This document shows, one piece after another, positions 39,101 to 44,099 of a stretch of 64,000 nt of DNA. Location: positions 25,218,163-25,282,162 of the forward strand of contig CM055830.1 of assembly GCA_029582265.1 (NCBI GenBank), in the 5' to 3' direction. Made by a program: the position numbers and the translations under genes. Each line of letters begins with the position of its first letter. Position 1 is the stretch's first letter. The stretch comes from Zoroaster sp. YZ-2022. Lineage: Eukaryota > Echinodermata > Asteroidea > Forcipulatida > Zoroasteridae. The notes beneath the pieces are model-generated. The model saw only the letters and a program-made list of their open reading frames with translations. It was not told where the DNA came from and did no database searches.

Positions 39101-41107
39101 TAAGAAGAATGATAAGAAGAATAATAATAAGAATAATAATAAGAATTCTGAGCTTTAATTACAAACTCATACATGTTCGGACTTTGCAACAACAAAAAAT
39201 AGAAATTTAGATTTGTTTTTATTTTTATTTTATTGATTTATTTGATATTTGTTGTCACCTGGGCAATCCAACCCAATTACAATCTTAAAATGTGTTTGGT
39301 AACTAGTTTATTTATGATAATTGATAGGTATTATCATAATAAAGTATTTACCAAACACATAATTAAATTGTAATTGGGTAGTATCGCCACGGTTAAACAA
39401 ATACAAATCAAATCTAGAGTTTAAGTGTTTGTTGGAACAAACACTAGGCATTCAGGTTAACTTCCAGTTCAAATGAATGATCATTGATGATGTCACATTA
39501 TATGTCCAAAATTTTGTATTATAACATATCAATTTCAACTTCACTATATACATCAATTTTGCATTAGAATTTGAACTTCCTTGTTTGGACCGTATAGCTA
39601 CATAGTGTAGCGTGGTTTCTTCTATGGGTGTTCACACAGCCAATTGAGGAATTTCTAGACATAGGTTCTCAAGTTTAACGAGGCTCAGGGCCTTTATTTC
39701 TCAGTAAAAATCCAAACAAGTACACTTGTTTTCAACTCTTGCGCAACAACTGGAAATTTCCAGAACCCTCTCGGGAACGGGTCTCCCAACCTACCAGCAG
39801 GGGCGTCTGCCTGGATACAAGCACCACTAGGACGTTATGGCGCCCTCTGCTAGCAGATTGGCCCAGACATTACAATAGCTTCTTTGAAATTAATGTTAGA
39901 TATTTCATTGTTATTACAATCATGGACAAATTTAGATATCTTTTTTGTAACTTCTGGTTCAATCAGGTGATTGCATTCATTGTTTACAATGACTGTTCAC
40001 TGTGCCAAATTTCGAAAAATTTGTTTCGCGCTTTTTCAGATAAAAAGTAATTTATCTTAGCCTGCCACCAGAGGGTGCTTTTAGAACTAATGACATTACC
40101 AACAATATTTTTGAAAATGTCTGACCTCACTAAATATAATTATACTAATTTATTCTCTCAGAGTCATATCAAATGTGTGCAATAATTTGTCTGGCTCTAC
40201 AACTACCAGTAGAACGCATGCTTTCTTTAAACATATGTATCAATGTGCGTTAATATTTTCTCACGTCTGTGAGAAAAATGTCACATAATTCAAGTTCTTT
40301 ACGATTGTGCGAAATTCAAATTTTTCCATTCATGATTTGTTTAATACCTGATGACGTCAATATGATTTGCTACATTGTCATGATAAGGTCTTTGCAGCGC
40401 CCCCCCCCCCCCAGGTGCCCCCCACGAAAAATCCTCATAGTGCCCCAAAAAACAGGAAAGAAAAAGAAAAGGGAAAAAACCCATACCCCCTGTGGCCCCC
40501 CCACTGAAAAAGTCCTGGCTATGCCGCTGGGTCTTTGATGTTGCAAATAGACTAAAAGTTCTGGAGGTGATTTGGAGGAGTAAAGAAAAATAATAACAAT
40601 TTCAATAGGTGTTGGGGCACTGTAACCATGCCCGAACACCTAATTAGTTTGGAAGGACTTATACTCGAACTTGGATTCAGACTTGACACTGAAGACTCAT
40701 TTTTGGACTCTAGGTTCAAGGAGTCAAATACAAATCTGGCCAGAGTTAAAGTTTATTTGTTCATTGTCTCAAAAAAAAAAAATATTATTTAAAGTTCAAA
40801 TTTTGTGCATAAAGATTCCATTGTTGGGCATATTATGAAAATTTGATTTGCCATAGTGAAATTCAAATTGATGATAAACTTTTCATTAGAATTTTCAGGC
40901 ATGATGTGCAGGCTTATCAGGTCATTTATAGCTGTAAACACACATAATCTAATATACATGTATGGACTTGTTACTTCTGCAGTCATCTAAAAGATACTCC
41001 AACTTGCATAAGTAATATACATGTTAATATATTTACCAATTCCAGGTACAACTCTGCATGGTCCTGGACGGTGGTTATATGCCTGCTTATGAAAACCCAG
41101 GCTATAT
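4542..41107 (-). CDS. PON: Paraoxonase/arylesterase-like gene, exons 8 to 2 (3' end outside window)
   Basis: PON enzymes are calcium-dependent six-bladed beta-propeller lactonases/arylesterases, usually about 355 residues, often secreted or membrane-anchored by a retained signal sequence. Seven exons on the minus strand (41107-41037, 39021-38966, 37952-37769, 37661-37544, 33109-32903, 5747-5666, 4676-4542) join in frame through GT/AG sites to about 284 residues. Equivalents of PON1 E53/D54 (GSEDIHVL), H115 (RPHGIS), H134 (VVNHKRHHD), N168/D169 (FTNDGY), N224 (NGINISPD) and D269/N270 (RPDNIYV) are all visible. So are the Cys42-like (GPCRVV) and Cys284-like (LWIGCQP) cysteines. The roughly 50-residue C-terminus, with the second disulfide Cys, is not in the window and should lie left of position 1. 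The intron between exons 6 and 7 is about 27 kb of nested transposons. Motif completeness suggests an active enzyme; substrate cannot be inferred. Confidence 0.9.
4677..5665. other. PON intron 7: no feature seen
   Basis: AT-rich intronic sequence between exons 7 and 8. A short telomere-like aaccctaaccctg at 5320 stands alone. No exon, known repeat or conserved motif could be recognised. Confidence 0.6.
5666..5747 (-). CDS. PON: PON exon 7
   Basis: 82 bases with acceptor ttttaccag and donor cag|gtaag. It completes Lys and encodes [18 protein letters not shown] through SLIPLQ, matching the PON blade read in human as YVYIAELLAHKIHVYEKH. It ends in phase 0. It is the first exon on the far side of the 27-kb transposon-filled intron. 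Confidence 0.87.
5748..6349. other. Left end of the large PON intron: no clear feature
   Basis: AT-rich sequence. A decayed piece at 6095-6135 (gccagcaggaccagtaacaa) resembles the dispersed 'tggaccagtc' repeats near 34510 and 36005-36090. Nothing else is recognisable before the LINE. Confidence 0.5.
6350..8508 (+). mobile_element. CR1/Jockey-like LINE, 5'-truncated, nearly intact RT
   Basis: The ORF2 of a non-LTR retrotransposon runs from about 6360 to 8113. Visible in order: the pre-RT linker ([14 protein letters not shown]), the RT core ([75 protein letters not shown], catalytic YADD within [11 protein letters not shown]) and the C-terminal thumb region ([26 protein letters not shown]). 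There is one frameshift near 7135. A 12-bp tandem duplication (cgtttcacatat, twice) at about 7085-7108 adds four codons. A short 3' UTR ends in (AAAT)n at about 8495-8508. The endonuclease is missing, so the copy is dead. Confidence 0.87.
6454..8113 (+). pseudogene. Reverse transcriptase of the 6350-8508 LINE (one frameshift)
   Basis: Two overlapping open frames, 6454-7146 (230 codons) and 7133-8113 (326 codons), together form one RT. Only a one-base shift near 7135 separates them, with conserved palm motifs on both sides and YADD intact. The tail ends in a short tandem repeat (taagtatctt, twice at 8090-8112). The low decay compared with the RTE relic at 1-4396 suggests this insertion is younger. 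Confidence 0.85.
8762..8936 (-). mobile_element. Antisense LINE 3' end fragment
   Basis: The stretch starts with a tandem ttcaattcaa repeat, which is the LINE tail read backwards. It continues with sequence such as agcagaagcttgtc that resembles aagcaaaagcttgtg at 21290, near the 3' end of the minus-strand LINE. It is probably a short 3' fragment of the same family. No coding sequence is left. Confidence 0.45.
8937..9192. repeat. (AT)n microsatellites flanking a tRNA-like scrap
   Basis: Long AT dinucleotide runs at 8937-8986 and 9051-9192 surround 64 bases of unique sequence. That sequence contains gcgggttcgagta at about 8999-9011, close to the RNA polymerase III B box (GGTTCGANNCC). No A box or tRNA fold could be found, so it is at most a relic of a tRNA-derived SINE. 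Confidence 0.7.
9190..9324 (+). mobile_element. Penelope-like element, RT fragment (left part)
   Basis: The frame from 9199 reads MGTKMAPS...[13 protein letters not shown] and then WWRFIDDIF. These are the Penelope RT motifs [12 protein letters not shown] and RFIDDIF (catalytic DD). The reading stops in the start of a Gypsy LTR at 9325. A six-base duplication adds MY inside SYANLF. The matching right-hand part of a Penelope element follows at about 11142. Confidence 0.75.
9325..9464 (+). repeat. 5' LTR of the Mag/SURL Gypsy (140 bp)
   Basis: Begins TGTAGAGTAG and ends CACCACA, bounded on the left by Penelope coding sequence and on the right by the primer-binding site. Short LTRs are typical of Mag-lineage elements. 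The 3' LTR is absent, so the boundaries rest on TG...CA and the neighbouring PBS. Confidence 0.6.
9468..9480 (+). promoter_or_regulatory. Primer-binding site, tRNA-Ser(GCU)-like
   Basis: TGGCGACGAGGAT, three bases after the LTR, is complementary to the 3' end of metazoan tRNA-Ser(GCU) plus CCA (ATCCTCGTCGCCA). Use of a serine tRNA is a known property of Mag-lineage elements. Confidence 0.7.
10106..11141 (+). pseudogene. Gag zinc knuckles, protease and RT start of the Mag/SURL Gypsy
   Basis: One open frame of 329 codons to 11095, then an in-frame TGA and 15 further matching codons. Order: a basic Arg/Ser-rich stretch (10230-10320), two CCHC knuckles, a spacer, aspartic protease with DSGAS and the later ILGV strand, then the N-terminal RT region ([17 protein letters not shown]). 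Gag upstream (9653-10200) is in other frames because of small shifts. Confidence 0.75.
11142..11722 (+). mobile_element. Penelope-like element, GIY-YIG endonuclease and 3' end (right part)
   Basis: The frame ending at 11608 contains [14 protein letters not shown], then [20 protein letters not shown] and [19 protein letters not shown]. This is the Cys-rich linker and GIY-YIG nuclease of Penelope elements (YIG, conserved Arg, Glu/His region). It is followed by cctgatgaaggtgc...ccgaaagc at 11617-11641, the usual Penelope 3' signature. The RT thumb and linker that should join this to 9324 are missing. The open frame starting at 11096 is a chimera whose first 15 codons belong to the Gypsy RT. Confidence 0.8.
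11739..12612 (-). repeat. 3' LTR of the 9.45-kb Gypsy (874 bp)
   Basis: Near-identical to 20301-21192. It contains an internal 61-bp direct duplication (11806-11866 and 12393-12453). On the element's strand each duplicated unit includes a TATA-like CATTTTATATTCTC. Confidence 0.93.
12613..12626 (-). promoter_or_regulatory. Polypurine tract of the 9.45-kb Gypsy
   Basis: Minus-strand AAGCGAGGGGACAA abuts the 3' LTR directly, as expected for the plus-strand DNA primer. Confidence 0.75.
13010..17585 (-). pseudogene. pol of the 9.45-kb Gypsy (protease, RT, RNase H, integrase)
   Basis: First frame 17585-15816 (589 codons): aspartic protease ([12 protein letters not shown]), RT ([37 protein letters not shown], catalytic YLDD in [11 protein letters not shown]). 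It is followed by shifted frames 15897-15445 ([17 protein letters not shown] palm end, start of RNase H with QIDAS), 15460-15197 ([21 protein letters not shown]) and 15261-14155. The last of these has zinc-binding HNDIGHMGF...CGSCKRC and integrase core [10 protein letters not shown]...[11 protein letters not shown], and then breaks. Last frame 14254-13010: [16 protein letters not shown] with the third acidic residue missing from view, then a C-terminal domain with a Glu/Gln-rich tail. At least four single-base shifts break it. Confidence 0.9.
17507..18996 (-). pseudogene. gag of the 9.45-kb Gypsy (two frameshifts)
   Basis: Likely start ATG at 18996 ([12 protein letters not shown]). Three overlapping frames follow one another: 18996-18514, then into the frame of 18728-18216, then 18322-17507. 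The central part reads as a capsid-like region ([41 protein letters not shown]). A Gln/His-rich tract with tandem MYHPQ/MHHPQ units (about 17690-17765) comes before one zinc knuckle [14 protein letters not shown] at about 17600. The frame ends at 17507, overlapping pol by 79 bases, which suggests translation of pol by frameshifting. Confidence 0.82.
18997..20280 (-). other. Leader region of the 9.45-kb Gypsy
   Basis: About 1.28 kb between primer site and gag start, with no convincing reading frame. A long untranslated leader of this kind could hold packaging signals, but none can be identified by eye. Confidence 0.5.
20281..20298 (-). promoter_or_regulatory. Candidate primer-binding site of the 9.45-kb Gypsy
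   Basis: Two bases inside the 5' LTR the minus strand reads TGGCGGAAGATCCGGGTA, starting with the TGG that pairs with tRNA CCA. I could not match it to a specific tRNA. Confidence 0.5.
20301..21192 (-). repeat. 5' LTR of the 9.45-kb Gypsy (892 bp)
   Basis: Differs from the other LTR by small indels, such as an extra ggta near 20540, cccgc for cat near 20627, an extra c near 20643, and six bases near 20820. It carries the same 61-bp internal duplication (20368-20428 and 20969-21029). Confidence 0.93.
23043..23360 (+). repeat. 5' LTR of the 7.9-kb Gypsy (318 bp)
   Basis: Matches 30621-30918 from the gagggcgctgtcatgggga segment to CACTACA. It differs near its left end by about 20 extra bases (gagcttctagtgttggcgtt) and by scattered single-base differences. 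Confidence 0.9.
23363..23380 (+). promoter_or_regulatory. Candidate primer-binding site of the 7.9-kb Gypsy
   Basis: TGGTAACACGGATGGGGT begins two bases after the 5' LTR. The TGG start and position fit a primer site; the tRNA is not identified. Confidence 0.5.
24069..29200 (+). pseudogene. gag-pol relic of the 7.9-kb Gypsy
   Basis: Gag starts with [20 protein letters not shown] (24069). It continues as [31 protein letters not shown] (24200-24340), [20 protein letters not shown] (24545-24600) and a knuckle that has lost its first Cys ([14 protein letters not shown], about 24985-25030). Protease remnant VLDTG near 25300. [16 protein letters not shown] (26467), [16 protein letters not shown], and a destroyed metal site reading LIYLDLYIG instead of YLDD (26765). 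RNase [34 protein letters not shown] (27230-27400). Integrase: [31 protein letters not shown] (28090-28230). The C-terminal end reads [10 protein letters not shown] (29130). At least a dozen shifts. Confidence 0.85.
29838..30364 (+). pseudogene. SGNH-hydrolase-like ORF carried by the 7.9-kb Gypsy
   Basis: SGNH hydrolases are Ser-His esterases with conserved blocks around a GxS, a GxND and a DxxH motif. Reading from ATG 29838 gives [17 protein letters not shown] (block I, Ser in GHS) and, further on, [10 protein letters not shown]...[11 protein letters not shown] (block III, GTND). After a one-base shift near 30050 it gives [10 protein letters not shown] and [13 protein letters not shown]. After another shift it gives [13 protein letters not shown] (block V, His retained) at about 30323-30361. 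It stands between the pol relic and the polypurine tract, so it belongs to the element and is not a host gene. Upstream (29260-29830) are three diverged copies of a short unit built around ggtatccagccttcc. A function for the element is unknown. Confidence 0.7.
30606..30620 (+). promoter_or_regulatory. Polypurine tract of the 7.9-kb Gypsy
   Basis: AAAAGTAGGGGAATT directly precedes the 3' LTR. Confidence 0.65.
30621..30918 (+). repeat. 3' LTR of the 7.9-kb Gypsy (298 bp)
   Basis: Starts TGTGGTATGTTGGCTC directly after the polypurine tract and ends CACTACA before the CTGG duplication and the resumed LINE sequence. Confidence 0.9.
31403..32902. other. Right end of the large PON intron: no gene
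   Basis: 31403-31620 is purine-rich on the plus strand and may be a decayed 5' part of the minus-strand LINE. At 31945-32020 a copy of a dispersed repeat (ctggccaaatgccagtt) is shared with 34510-34590. A short (ATTG)n run occurs at 32843-32868. No exon or other element was recognised. Confidence 0.55.
32903..33109 (-). CDS. PON: PON exon 6 (calcium-binding Asn-Asp and NGINISPD)
   Basis: 207 bases with acceptor gtatatag and donor aa|gtgagt; 68 complete codons. It contains [19 protein letters not shown], matching the family motif NDIVAVGP...TNDHY, and ends with NGINISPDS, both holding calcium ligands. It ends with two bases (AA) that join the G at the start of exon 7 some 27 kb away to make the Lys of the SPDxK motif. 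That exact phase fit supports one gene spanning the transposon cluster. Confidence 0.9.
33337..33706. mobile_element. 370-bp MITE with about 105-bp inverted arms, in PON intron 5
   Basis: The left arm (33337-33450) and right arm (33600-33706) are imperfect inverted copies, sharing ccatggtta, gttacattttggaggt, actcttaatgccataat, atatatttcac and cagtttttcac in mirrored order. The unpaired centre is about 150 bases. Ends are diverged, so target duplications could not be set. No coding capacity. Confidence 0.7.
33707..34450. other. PON intron 5: no feature seen
   Basis: AT-rich intronic sequence without recognisable exons or repeats. Confidence 0.5.
34455..34620. repeat. Dispersed 'gcggcgtagccagg' repeat with G15 run
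   Basis: The segment accagcggcgtagccaggac followed by tttttc and a run of 15 G belongs to a repeat also present, inverted, at 40385-40540 (gtcctggctatgccgctgg with C runs). A related scrap is at 38485-38520. This repeat type is common in marine animal genomes, usually as the end of a MITE or SINE. It continues into the ctggccaaatgccagtt repeat shared with 31945-32020. Confidence 0.55.
34621..36635. other. PON intron 5: decayed repeats only
   Basis: Mostly AT-rich, with a T22 run at 35551-35572. At 36005-36070 there are three copies of a unit of about 22 bases (gaccagtcaaaaacctg). These resemble repeats near 6100 and 34530. No exon seen. Confidence 0.5.
36636..37275. repeat. CpG-containing block in PON intron 5
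   Basis: About 640 bases with clearly more CpG than the surroundings. It contains a duplicated ttggtctatagaaatctt (36788 and 36830) and several variants of gtttacacgacccccg (36947, 37168, 37210). Three overlapping open frames exist but none resembles a known protein. It could be an old transposon, a pseudogene or a regulatory block. Confidence 0.4.
37544..37661 (-). CDS. PON: PON exon 5 (second catalytic His)
   Basis: 118 bases with acceptor ttacacag and donor ag|gtaatc. It encodes [20 protein letters not shown] through SITGPLLR. The VVNH motif aligns with PON1 His134 and the following segment with the family strand VELFKF. The intron between exons 5 and 4 is only about 107 bases, the shortest in the gene. 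Confidence 0.88.
37769..37952 (-). CDS. PON: PON exon 4 (first catalytic His)
   Basis: 184 bases with acceptor gtacag and donor a|gtaaga; 61 codons from GIVMNHCG to WQDQSQ plus one base. It includes the blade motif GHIYLFDFN and RPHGISVW, the latter holding the equivalent of PON1 His115. A decayed hAT-like MITE begins about 40 bases upstream (on the minus strand) of its acceptor. Confidence 0.88.
37992..38180. mobile_element. Partial hAT-like MITE (same family as 57541-58281)
   Basis: Starts TAGGGGTGACAGTCGATA. It shares the stretch gaactacttttacatgcaag and following bases (aagttgcatagataataaacagctctgaaaa) with 57630-57700 of the intact copy. The right half is missing or unrecognisable. Confidence 0.6.
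38225..38375 (-). pseudogene. C2H2 zinc-finger scrap, LINE-type
   Basis: Minus strand reads [20 protein letters not shown] followed by RMH (about 38325-38263). This is a C2H2 finger of the form found near the C-terminus of some LINE ORF2 proteins (C..CGR...SRIGL.SH.R..). No flanking RT is left. A fragment of a host zinc-finger gene is less likely. Confidence 0.45.
38966..39021 (-). CDS. PON: PON exon 3 (calcium-binding Glu-Asp)
   Basis: 56 bases between acceptor tttacag and donor g|gtatg. It completes Glu and then reads [18 protein letters not shown]. It carries the adjacent acidic pair (SED) that binds the central calcium in PON1, and ends in phase 0. Confidence 0.87.
39272..39378. repeat. 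107-bp near-palindrome (MITE) in PON intron 2
   Basis: cccaattacaat and tgtgtttggtaa at the left are mirrored by ttaccaaacaca and attgtaattggg at the right. A smaller inverted pair, tatgataat/attatcata, sits at the centre. It would form a long hairpin and has no coding capacity. Confidence 0.65.
39405..39600. repeat. Dispersed repeat copy A (shared with 45246-45500)
   Basis: Starts with gtgtttgttggaacaaacac, itself an inverted repeat, continues through a diverged body, and ends with gaacttccttgtttggacc. The copy at 45246-45500 has the same start and end words in the same order. Confidence 0.55.
39620..41036. other. PON intron 2: mostly unassigned
   Basis: Contains the inverted copy of the 'gccgctggg' repeat at 40385-40540 with its C14 run, and short homopolymers (A11 at 40771). 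No exon was recognised apart from exon 2, which ends this stretch. Confidence 0.45.
41037..41107 (-). CDS. PON: PON exon 2
   Basis: 71 bases; acceptor tgtag|A and donor attg|gtaaat. It encodes 23 complete codons starting [17 protein letters not shown] and ending VVPGI. This matches the PON segment just after the signal peptide, including the cysteine that pairs with the C-terminal cysteine in PON1. It begins with one leftover base and ends with one base (G), which joins exon 3 to make Glu. Confidence 0.85.
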
Positions 41108-41229
41108 CTACATGTATACAAGAACAAACAATAATTATTTAGAAATGAAAAACCATGGACAGGTTCTTCACAATAACTAGCAAATACTAGTAAGCTTATT
41201 CAATAATACTTGTGTTGCAAATGTATATG

Positions 41230-41267
41230 ATTAGTGGGGTAGGGAGATGTCTCCCTACCCCACTAAT
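41230..41267. repeat. Perfect 18-bp stem hairpin with 2-base loop
   Basis: attagtggggtagggaga, tg, then its exact reverse complement. It lies about 120 bases from PON exon 2 on the upstream side of the gene. It may be a hairpin end or a solo MITE. Confidence 0.8.
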
Positions 41268-41289
41268 TTTTCATGTGGTAAAACAAATA

Positions 41290-41830
41290 ATAACTAGAAG
41301 TTAAGCTTTTGATGAAAACGCTGACATGGGTTTCGGATGTATTGATAATATTGGGCAGTGATGTCTTAAGTTATTTGTTTAGTGTTAAGAAAGTTATGAT
41401 ATATTGAAATAAACTGAAAATGCACATTAATTGTAGTCATTATATACAAAAGTTGCATTGTGTGTTCCTTTGGCATCCAAGTATAGTACTAACTCGTCCA
41501 AACGTAATTTTAGGCAAGACCTGATTGACAGGACGGGTGGGTAGATGAGACTGTGAGTGGGAGTTTTTTGGGACAGTAGGTGGCAGGAGACTGATGAGGT
41601 GTTTGTTATTGTTCGAAATTGACATTATTGTTTGCAGTATTATCTGTACAGATATTACTACAATAGTACAAAATTGCAATGAAGTGTTCGATGAAAACGA
41701 ACACAGGGGTTTCGGCTACATATTGATAATTATTGGGACACCGAGTTCTTTGTTTAGTATTTACAATATAGTGAATTAAACTTAAAACTCATGAACTGTA
41801 ATCATTGTACACACAAATTTCATTGTTTGT
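41290..41830. repeat. Diverged direct repeat, about 385 bp apart
   Basis: 41300-41470 and 41690-41830 share gatgaaaacg, gggtttcgg, tattgataat, tttgtttagt and a similar ending (gtaatcatt/gtagtcat...ttgcattgt). An old duplication of non-coding sequence. Confidence 0.5.
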
Positions 41831-42244
41831 CCCCTAGACGTTTGAGACAATTTGTATGTGGATAAATGCAAAGGATGTAACGAATCAAGTTAATGCCCTT
41901 CCATTAAATGTGTGCAACGATTCTCAAACGATTCAAACATACGAAAACAAAGAACATCGTATTGTAGAATTATTGTAGAATCATGGTAGAATCAACCCAT
42001 ATGTGTACAAATTACCCTGTAGCTTGCGCTGTACCAACACTATGTCGTCACGTAATCATACCAACGTGTACAGTCCCTATGGAAAATTCCCTTTCTACAT
42101 CAACAAGAGTTGAATGACAACAGAACGTGCACTATTATTATTGCTATCGTGATAAAGGGTGAGAAAGGATAGTACCACATTCTATCTATAGTTGGTAAAT
42201 TCAAGCAATAACATTTCGAAGTTTATATTGACTACATCATAATC

Positions 42245-42900
42245 TTCGCAGATTAGACTAAAATGTTAATGAAATAATATTTACTGACGTAATGATGACG
42301 TATTTGGTTTTAGAAAGTAAGTAACATTATGGGCTTTCATATGGTGCGTGTTTTGTTTTTATGCGAAAATGCCAAGTGCTTATATGACAGCTCGTAGGTC
42401 GAGTTTTGTTTAGGTCGAATTTTCACAAAGGTCGAGATGTCTTAATCCCCCGCAGGGTCACACTATTTGTTTAGGTTGACTTGTCCGTTCTCGCCAATCT
42501 ATACGTCCCGCAGATGAGACAAATGTTAATAAAAATAATATTTACTGATGTAATGATGAGGTAATTGGTTCTACAAACTGAGTCACATTATGAGCTTTCA
42601 TGCTGCATATTTTGTATTTACAATATGTGAAAATGCGAAGTATGACTCGTATGTCGAGTTTTGCATAGGTCGAGTTGTCACAAGGCTTGAGTGCTGTCGT
42701 GGATCCTAGTTGTTCGTGTCGAGTCGCCACAAGGGTTGAGACGTCTTATCCCCCCGCAGCGTCGCACTAAAAATGTGAATAACATGATATTTACTGACGT
42801 TACGATGACGTACTTTGTTTTAGACACTAATTCACATCACAGGCTTTCATATGGTGCATGTTTTGTATTGATGTGACGATGCTCAGTATGACATCATCCA
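42245..42900. repeat. Three tandem units of about 250-260 bp with CRE-like motifs
   Basis: Units begin near 42261, 42521 and 42771 with a shared aaatgttaat...atatttactgacgt, continue with gctttcatatggtgc and end with a ggtcgagt-rich part. Units 1 and 3 keep paired CREB/ATF-like words (tgacgtaatgatgacgta; tgacgttacgatgacgta). Unit 2 is decayed. Confidence 0.7.
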
Positions 42901-42904
42901 TCGA

Positions 42905-43630
42905 CAACTTTCACGTGTTAAACCTATGGGGTTTTGGCAGAAACAAGAAGAAAAATAATCGAACGAAAACAATAACAAATAAATAATTCGGAAAAAAACA
43001 AGATTGGGAGAAACTGTTAGTTTAAATATTTATTGTTTGTATGTTTCTTTGTCCATTTGGGTATCATCTTTATTATACATGTAACATGATGTAGCTGTGG
43101 GATTCTGATGTGCACTGCAGTACTTCATTGTACATTATGCACTATATAGGGCTGAGCCGGGTATCCGGATACCCGACCGAAACTGTCATTACCCGATTCC
43201 ATTTTTCGGTTCCAATTACCCATAAACGACTTGTTAAAATTCGGACATTTGAGCGGAGCGAACAGAAATTTGTTACTCTTGAACAATGTAATGTTTACAC
43301 TTTTACAGACAAGTATCTTTAAATTCAAGAGATTACACTCCAATAAAGCCTTTGTAGCATTTTCCATACACTTTTCTCCAACTGTTTGCGATACCTTTGA
43401 ATCGTTAAGGCTGCAAAGGCTGCTTCAAACAACTTATCAAACCATCAGTGCAGGAGGGAATGTTTGCCTATTGTTTGCAGTAATTGTCGGAGATACGGCA
43501 GTGGACGACATGTTGCATTACGCGAATGAAAAGAAAAGATCGGGAAAAATGCTGAAACGACCTCGCCCACATCGCCTTTGACCTATGACATAATTCAACA
43601 CTTGTTTTGTGAACATGAACAACCAACCAG
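42905..43630. other. Upstream PON region: no confirmed feature
   Basis: Contains gccgggtatccggatacccg at 43157-43176, a self-complementary word with a diverged partner (gggtatccgggtatccg) at 44775. The two might be ends of an old DNA transposon spanning about 43150-44820, but the outer sequences do not pair well. Confidence 0.35.
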
Positions 43631-43636
43631 CGCTCT

Positions 43637-44077
43637 GGGGCGTGTTTTCGCAACCCTAACCAGAAACTTGTTTCTGATGTCATATTCTTGACCAGAAAGA
43701 CGATATCGTTACGCGAAAACGCGAACGTAACCAGAAAATTGTTTTCAGTTTGTGACGTGTTCAATCATCGACGTTTCTCAAAATATACGGTAATTAAAAT
43801 TTTGGCAAAATAGAACTTACTTGTGAGTGCTAGTAATAAACTTGAAAGATATACTGGTATACGAACAATCATTCCATCATGTTTTATCAAATAATTAACA
43901 AAACTTTCGTTACTTTTTACAATCCGCCATCTTGAAACCAAGCATAACCGATTAAACTTCGGTTTACGTTTGGTCAGAACAATGACGTCATCACAGTACA
44001 GCCGAACTCGCGAAAACGCTTTTACCCCAATGACCGAAGCCCAAACATGTTTCTGGTTAGTCGCGAAAACGCACCCC
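43637..44077. mobile_element. 441-bp segment bounded by inverted repeats of about 35 bp
   Basis: GGGGCGTGTTTTCGCAACCC at 43637 with the following taaccagaaacttgttt is mirrored at 44043-44077 (aaacatgtttctggttagtc, then gcgaaaacgcacccc). Additional inner copies of the gcgaaaacgc and accagaaa words occur at about 43713 and 44008. It looks like a MITE, yet it contains the best candidate for PON exon 1. Confidence 0.55.
43821..43872 (-). CDS. PON: Candidate PON exon 1 (start codon and signal/anchor peptide)
   Basis: Reading the minus strand, an ATG at 43872 opens 17 codons (MIVRIPVYLSSLLLALT) followed by a strong donor (a|gtaagt). A short hydrophobic N-terminus is what PON proteins carry as an uncleaved signal peptide. 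Two problems lower confidence. The exon ends in phase 1, whereas exon 2 at 41107 begins with one base before its first full codon and needs a phase-2 donor. A weak donor 5 bases downstream (aa|gttcta) would restore the frame. The exon also lies inside a segment bounded by inverted repeats (43637-44077). The true first exon may be elsewhere, or a base may be missing in the assembly. Confidence 0.33.
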
Positions 44078-44099
44078 TGATCACGCACACACCATGTGC

